Shown piece after piece: positions 5,488-7,128 of a DNA stretch of 7,128 bases. Every line of letters starts with the position of its first letter. Position 1 is the first letter of the stretch. Source of the DNA: Patulibacter sp. (GTDB lineage Bacteria > Actinomycetota > Thermoleophilia > Solirubrobacterales > Solirubrobacteraceae); assembly GCA_023268575.1 (NCBI GenBank), contig JALRCL010000691.1:1-7128 (forward strand). The letters run 5' to 3'. The notes under the pieces are model-generated. The model was not told the origin of the DNA, did not search any database, and saw nothing but the letters and a program-made list of their open reading frames with translations. The position numbers and the translations under genes are program-made.

Positions 5488-5568
5488 GTGGAGACGGGGC
5501 TTCCGGGCCAGAACGCACGTTCGATTGCACGCCGTCCGGGTCGCGATCGAGCATCGCCTGCACCATGA
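5488..5568 (+). CDS. Possible 26-residue leader peptide overlapping the next gene's start
   Basis: GTG at 5488 opens a 26-codon frame encoding an Arg/Pro-rich peptide (starting METGLPGQNARSIARR) that ends at TGA 5566-5568. This stop overlaps the ATG of the peptidoglycan-binding gene in an ATGA junction, the classic arrangement for translational coupling. It has the best Shine-Dalgarno in this part of the window (AGGTG, 8 nt upstream), whereas the next gene has none. The peptide resembles nothing I know. The same frame is open far upstream, as is common at this GC content, so chance is a real alternative. Confidence 0.35.
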   Translation: METGLPGQNARSIARRPGRDRASPAP

Positions 5569-5867
5569 GCACCTTCGCCCACCCGCTCGCGTCGCCCGGC
5601 CTCCGCCGCTCGCGCCGCCGCTCCGTCGCTCCCGGCCTGCTCGCCGTCGCCCTCATGCCCGGCGTCGCGGCGACCGCCGACGCGGTCCCCGCGCTGCCGG
5701 CGACCACCGCCCAGGCGCGCCTCGTCGCCCTCGGCCTGCTGGCGCCCAGCGCGGCCACCGGCCGTTGGAACCCGGCGACCGCCGCGGCCGTGCGCCGCCT
5801 CCAGTCCACGAACGGCCTGCCGGAGAGCGGCGTCGTCGGCGTCGCGACCGCCCAGCTCCTCCGGTGA
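5565..5867 (+). CDS. Small secreted peptidoglycan-binding-domain protein
   Basis: A 100-residue exported protein. Residues 1-40 form a signal peptide: an Arg-rich n-region (RRSRRRS, 14-20), a hydrophobic core VAPGLLAVALMPGVA, and an Ala-x-Ala cleavage site after A40 (ADA|VPA). The double arginines raise a weak possibility of Tat export. Residues about 45-100 match the three-helix PG_binding_1 fold: QARLVALGLLAP, then TGRWNPATAAAVRRLQSTNGL, then GVVGVATAQLL, with the usual G-x-W/F-x-P-x-T-x-x-A-V-x-x-x-Q pattern. The protein is only a signal peptide plus one binding domain, with no hydrolase domain and no stop-interrupted extension, so it may act as a wall-bound adaptor, or be a reduced relative of larger wall enzymes. 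Start: ATG 5565 lacks a Shine-Dalgarno but overlaps the stop of a short upstream ORF. It is divergent from the nucleotidyltransferase and convergent with the TIM-barrel gene. Confidence 0.85.
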   Translation: MSTFAHPLASPGLRRSRRRSVAPGLLAVALMPGVAATADAVPALPATTAQARLVALGLLAPSAATGRWNPATAAAVRRLQSTNGLPESGVVGVATAQLLR

Positions 5868-5918
5868 GCGGCGCGGCGCCGGACCGCGGAGGTCGCGGCC
5901 CTGCCGGGACGCTCGCGA
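5868..5918. terminator. Convergent intergenic gap with weak hairpin
   Basis: Only 51 bp separate the two convergent stop codons. CCGCG/CGCGG with a 5-nt loop (5884-5898) is the best stem and could serve both genes, but it is short and lacks T-tracts. Confidence 0.25.
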
Positions 5919-6620
5919 TCAGCGCGGCGGCAGCGGGGCCTCGAGGACCCACGGCACGTCGCGGCAGCGGCCCAGGACGGGGGCGAAGCGCTCCTCGTCC
6001 TGCGGCGTCAGCGGCACGTGGTGGCAGTCCGCGTCGACGGAGCTCAGGTGGACGTGGCGCAGCCGCTCGCCGAACGCGTCGAGCAGCCGGTCCGCCTCGG
6101 CCATCGTCGGGTCGATCGACGCGACGTGGGCGACGTCGAGCACGAAGCCGGCCTCGGGCAGCGCGTCGAAGTACGGCTCGAGCTCGGCCGCGGTCCGCGC
6201 GTCGGGCTTGCGCGCATCCATGTTCTCGAGCGCGAGCCGCCAGCCGAGGGCCTCGTAGCGCTCGGCGCGCTCGATCGTCTCCGGGTGCACGACGACCGCG
6301 TCGACGGTGCTGGGCAGCGCGGCGATCCGCGCGACGAGCTCCGCCTCGGGCAGCTGCCGGTGCTTCGACGGCGCGTGCACCGAGAGATAGCGGAACGGCA
6401 GCTCGCGCCCGCTCTGCGAGAGCCAGTCGCAGAGCGTGAGGAACTCCGGCTCCGACAGCGCGGCGAGCTCCACGACGATCGACGAGACGTCGAGCGCGCG
6501 GGTGACGAGGAGGTCCCAGTGGCCGCGGAGCTCGGTCAGGTGGCCCGTCGACGTGCCGAGCGGGTGATGGCCGGCGATGCGGTCGCCGGCGCGCGTCGGG
6601 ACGGACAGCGTCGAGGCCAT
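5919..6620 (-). CDS. Xylose-isomerase-like TIM-barrel protein (sugar phosphate isomerase/epimerase family)
   Basis: A 233-residue cytoplasmic protein of the AP-endonuclease-2/xylose-isomerase-like barrel family, whose members use a divalent metal to isomerise or epimerise sugars, or to cleave DNA or other substrates. Strand-end motifs appear in the expected order: RYLSVHAPS (H82), AVVVHPE (H112), RLALENMD (E132), GFVLDVAHVASID (D162, H165), LRHVHLSSVD (H191), and WVLEAPL (E227) near the C-terminus. E132, D162, H191 and E227 match the usual metal-ligand set. At 233 residues it is shorter than typical 260-300-residue epimerases, but all core motifs are present. Start: ATG at 6620 with GGTGG 5 nt upstream; the frame extends to 6737, but that extra 39-residue stretch is Pro-rich and non-family-like, and a TACGGT box sits at 6628-6633. 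The neighbours do not indicate a substrate, and I do not assign one. Confidence 0.88.
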   Translation of the reverse strand: MASTLSVPTRAGDRIAGHHPLGTSTGHLTELRGHWDLLVTRALDVSSIVVELAALSEPEFLTLCDWLSQSGRELPFRYLSVHAPSKHRQLPEAELVARIAALPSTVDAVVVHPETIERAERYEALGWRLALENMDARKPDARTAAELEPYFDALPEAGFVLDVAHVASIDPTMAEADRLLDAFGERLRHVHLSSVDADCHHVPLTPQDEERFAPVLGRCRDVPWVLEAPLPPR

Positions 6621-6627
6621 GGGGTCC

Positions 6628-6633
6628 ACCGTA
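6628..6633 (-). promoter_or_regulatory. -10-like box TACGGT upstream of TIM-barrel gene
   Basis: TACGGT (TAnnnT) ends 7 nt before the ATG at 6620. The 3' part of the same stretch, GGTGG, could instead act as a Shine-Dalgarno, so the leaderless reading is ambiguous here. The 10-mer GTCGGACGGC, shared with the GntR promoter, occurs at 6642-6651. Confidence 0.35.
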
Positions 6634-6738
6634 GGCCGACCGTCGGACGGCGCGGGAACCTCCTGCAACGGGGCGTGCAGCAGGGGCTCGGGACCCGCCG
6701 GACGGGGGTCGCGGGGGGAGGGCGCGGCGGGCTCCACG

Positions 6739-6758
6739 GGGTCGGACAGGGTCGCACA
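6739..6758. repeat. Tandem 10-bp direct repeat in divergent promoter region
   Basis: GGGTCGGACA (6739-6748) is followed immediately by GGGTCGCACA (6749-6758), 9 of 10 identical and one helical turn apart. It lies about 75-95 bp upstream of the -10-like box of the rightmost gene and roughly 120-140 bp upstream of the TIM-barrel start. A protein-binding site is possible. Confidence 0.35.
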
Positions 6759-6779
6759 GCCGGAACCGCGGCGGGCCCA

Positions 6780-6799
6780 CCGCGGGCGTCGCCCCGCGG
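6780..6799. repeat. Inverted repeat upstream of the rightmost gene
   Basis: CCGCGGG (6780-6786) and CCCGCGG (6793-6799) form perfect 7-bp arms around a 6-nt spacer, 32 bp upstream of the TACGAT box. It could be an operator or, given the base composition, a chance repeat. Confidence 0.3.
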
Positions 6800-6831
6800 C
6801 ACGGGCGCGGCGGGGCCGGGGGCGCTGCGAC

Positions 6832-6837
6832 TACGAT
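6832..6837 (+). promoter_or_regulatory. -10-like box TACGAT of the rightmost gene
   Basis: TACGAT (4 of 6 to TATAAT, and TAnnnT) ends exactly 6 nt before GTG 6844, so transcription would start at or next to the first codon. There is no Shine-Dalgarno. This is the clearest leaderless-type promoter in the window; no -35 is evident. Confidence 0.5.
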
Positions 6838-6843
6838 CCCCGC

Positions 6844-7128
6844 GTGCCGAGCGCGACCACGACGGGGGAGCCGACGAGCGCCCCGCCGGCGGGCCCAGCG
6901 CGCTGCCCGTGGTGCGCCGCGCCGACCGCCACCGCCACGCCGTCGGGCGGGCGCCGGGTGCGGTGCTCGGATTGCGGCGTCCAGCTGACCTGGCCGTGGC
7001 CCGACGCCGCCGAGCTCGACGCCGCCTACGCCGGCTGGTACCGCCCGGAGGGCGGGCGCTTCAGCGGGCCCGGCGACGCGATCCTGCGGGTCACCCGCGG
7101 CTCGATCGCCCACCGCATCGACCGCGCG
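6844..7128 (+). CDS. Zinc-ribbon protein, probable class I SAM-dependent methyltransferase; N-terminal 95 residues only
   Basis: Open from GTG 6844 to the window edge with no stop. Residues 1-20 are a flexible Ala/Pro/Thr tail. Residues 21-44 form a zinc ribbon, CPWC (C21, C24) and CSDC (C41, C44), separated by 16 residues. Then come LTWPWPDAAELDAAYAGWYRP (48-68) and GRFSGPGDAILRVTRGSIAHRID (71-93). From memory, this arrangement, a Cys4 ribbon, then an (A)Y..WYRP..GRFSG stretch, precedes the GxGxG SAM-binding motif in actinobacterial class I methyltransferases, often near glycan or cell-surface genes. The SAM motif itself would lie just beyond the edge, so the enzymatic assignment is inference while the zinc ribbon is seen. 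It is divergent from the TIM-barrel gene across a 223-bp gap. Confidence 0.6.
   Translation, partial: MPSATTTGEPTSAPPAGPARCPWCAAPTATATPSGGRRVRCSDCGVQLTWPWPDAAELDAAYAGWYRPEGGRFSGPGDAILRVTRGSIAHRIDRA

Larger units (their letters stand above)
5310..5564. other. Hairpin-dense divergent intergenic region
   Basis: The 255 bp between the divergent nucleotidyltransferase and peptidoglycan-binding genes hold an 11-bp stem (5344-5369), a 6-bp stem GGCCCC/GGGGCC (5395-5411), an 8-bp stem with a Shine-Dalgarno-like loop (5467-5487) and a possible 26-codon ORF (5488-5568). No strong -35/-10 pair is visible for either gene. Apart from that short ORF, frames crossing it are low-complexity and appear non-coding. 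Confidence 0.55.
6621..6843. other. Divergent promoter region, TIM-barrel gene / zinc-ribbon gene
   Basis: A 223-bp gap holding a -10-like box for each gene (6628-6633 minus; 6832-6837 plus), a tandem 10-bp direct repeat (6739-6758) and an inverted repeat (6780-6799). A small CTGCA/TGCAG inverted repeat also occurs (6663-6680). Nothing in it looks coding. Confidence 0.5.

Noticed and set aside
5310..5582. N-terminal extension of the nucleotidyltransferase to ATG 5582
   Set aside because: The extra 91 residues are Pro/Arg/Gly-rich, overlap the divergent peptidoglycan-binding gene and would translate through strong hairpins. GTG 5309 gives a sensible N-terminus.
6621..6737. N-terminal extension of the TIM-barrel protein to ATG 6737
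   Set aside because: The added 39 residues are Pro-rich and unlike the family, and the extension would run through the promoter-like box at 6628-6633.
5653..7113. 486-codon minus-strand frame across the right third of the window
   Set aside because: Spans two convincing genes in other frames and a divergent promoter region, with a low-complexity product; a GC-driven shadow.

Overview
This window is very GC-rich chromosomal DNA (roughly three quarters G+C, nearly every codon ending in G or C) of an actinobacterial type. The gene content (single-chain indolepyruvate ferredoxin oxidoreductase, FCD-type GntR regulator, membrane acyl desaturase, zinc-ribbon methyltransferase) and the scarcity of Shine-Dalgarno sequences suggest Actinomycetota, possibly the Thermoleophilia/Solirubrobacterales branch. 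That placement is inference; there is no rRNA or other marker here. I see no tRNA, rRNA, CRISPR array, transposase or attachment site.

Layout: (1) 1-1989, minus: the N-terminal 663 residues of an indolepyruvate ferredoxin oxidoreductase, running off the left edge just before its expected iron-sulfur cluster motif. (2) 1990-2280: a 291-bp gap with a candidate promoter overlapped by an inverted repeat, a short direct repeat and two hairpins. (3) 2281-3054, minus: a GntR/FadR-type regulator, probably controlling the oxidoreductase downstream of it. (4) 3055-3234: gap holding the GntR promoter and tandem hairpins behind the next gene. (5) 3235-4158, minus: a delta-9-type fatty acid desaturase. 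(6) 4159-4310: gap with a -10-like box, an 11-bp-period direct repeat and tandem hairpins. (7) 4311-5309, minus: a stand-alone Pol-beta-superfamily nucleotidyltransferase of unknown target. (8) 5310-5564: divergent region packed with hairpins, including a possible 26-codon leader ORF whose ribosome-binding site lies in a hairpin loop. (9) 5565-5867, plus: a 100-residue secreted peptidoglycan-binding-domain protein. (10) 5919-6620, minus: a xylose-isomerase-like TIM-barrel protein, convergent with the previous gene. (11) 6621-6843: divergent promoter region. (12) 6844-7128, plus: the start of a zinc-ribbon protein, probably a SAM-dependent methyltransferase, cut by the right edge.

How the parts relate: the GntR regulator and oxidoreductase form a plausible regulator-target pair for aromatic amino acid (aryl-pyruvate) or related 2-oxoacid catabolism. 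The desaturase adjusts membrane lipid fluidity. The other genes have no clear pathway link and look like independent transcription units. Every gene has its own upstream gap and most have hairpins behind the stop codon.

The most notable signals are non-coding: TAnnnT boxes 6-8 nt upstream of four start codons (a leaderless-transcript signature), tandem T-tract-less hairpins after three genes, the SD-in-loop hairpin with an ATGA-overlapping small ORF ahead of the peptidoglycan-binding gene, and a 22-bp perfect palindrome inside the oxidoreductase gene. No clear new multi-gene system is evident; the orphan nucleotidyltransferase is the least-explained protein.
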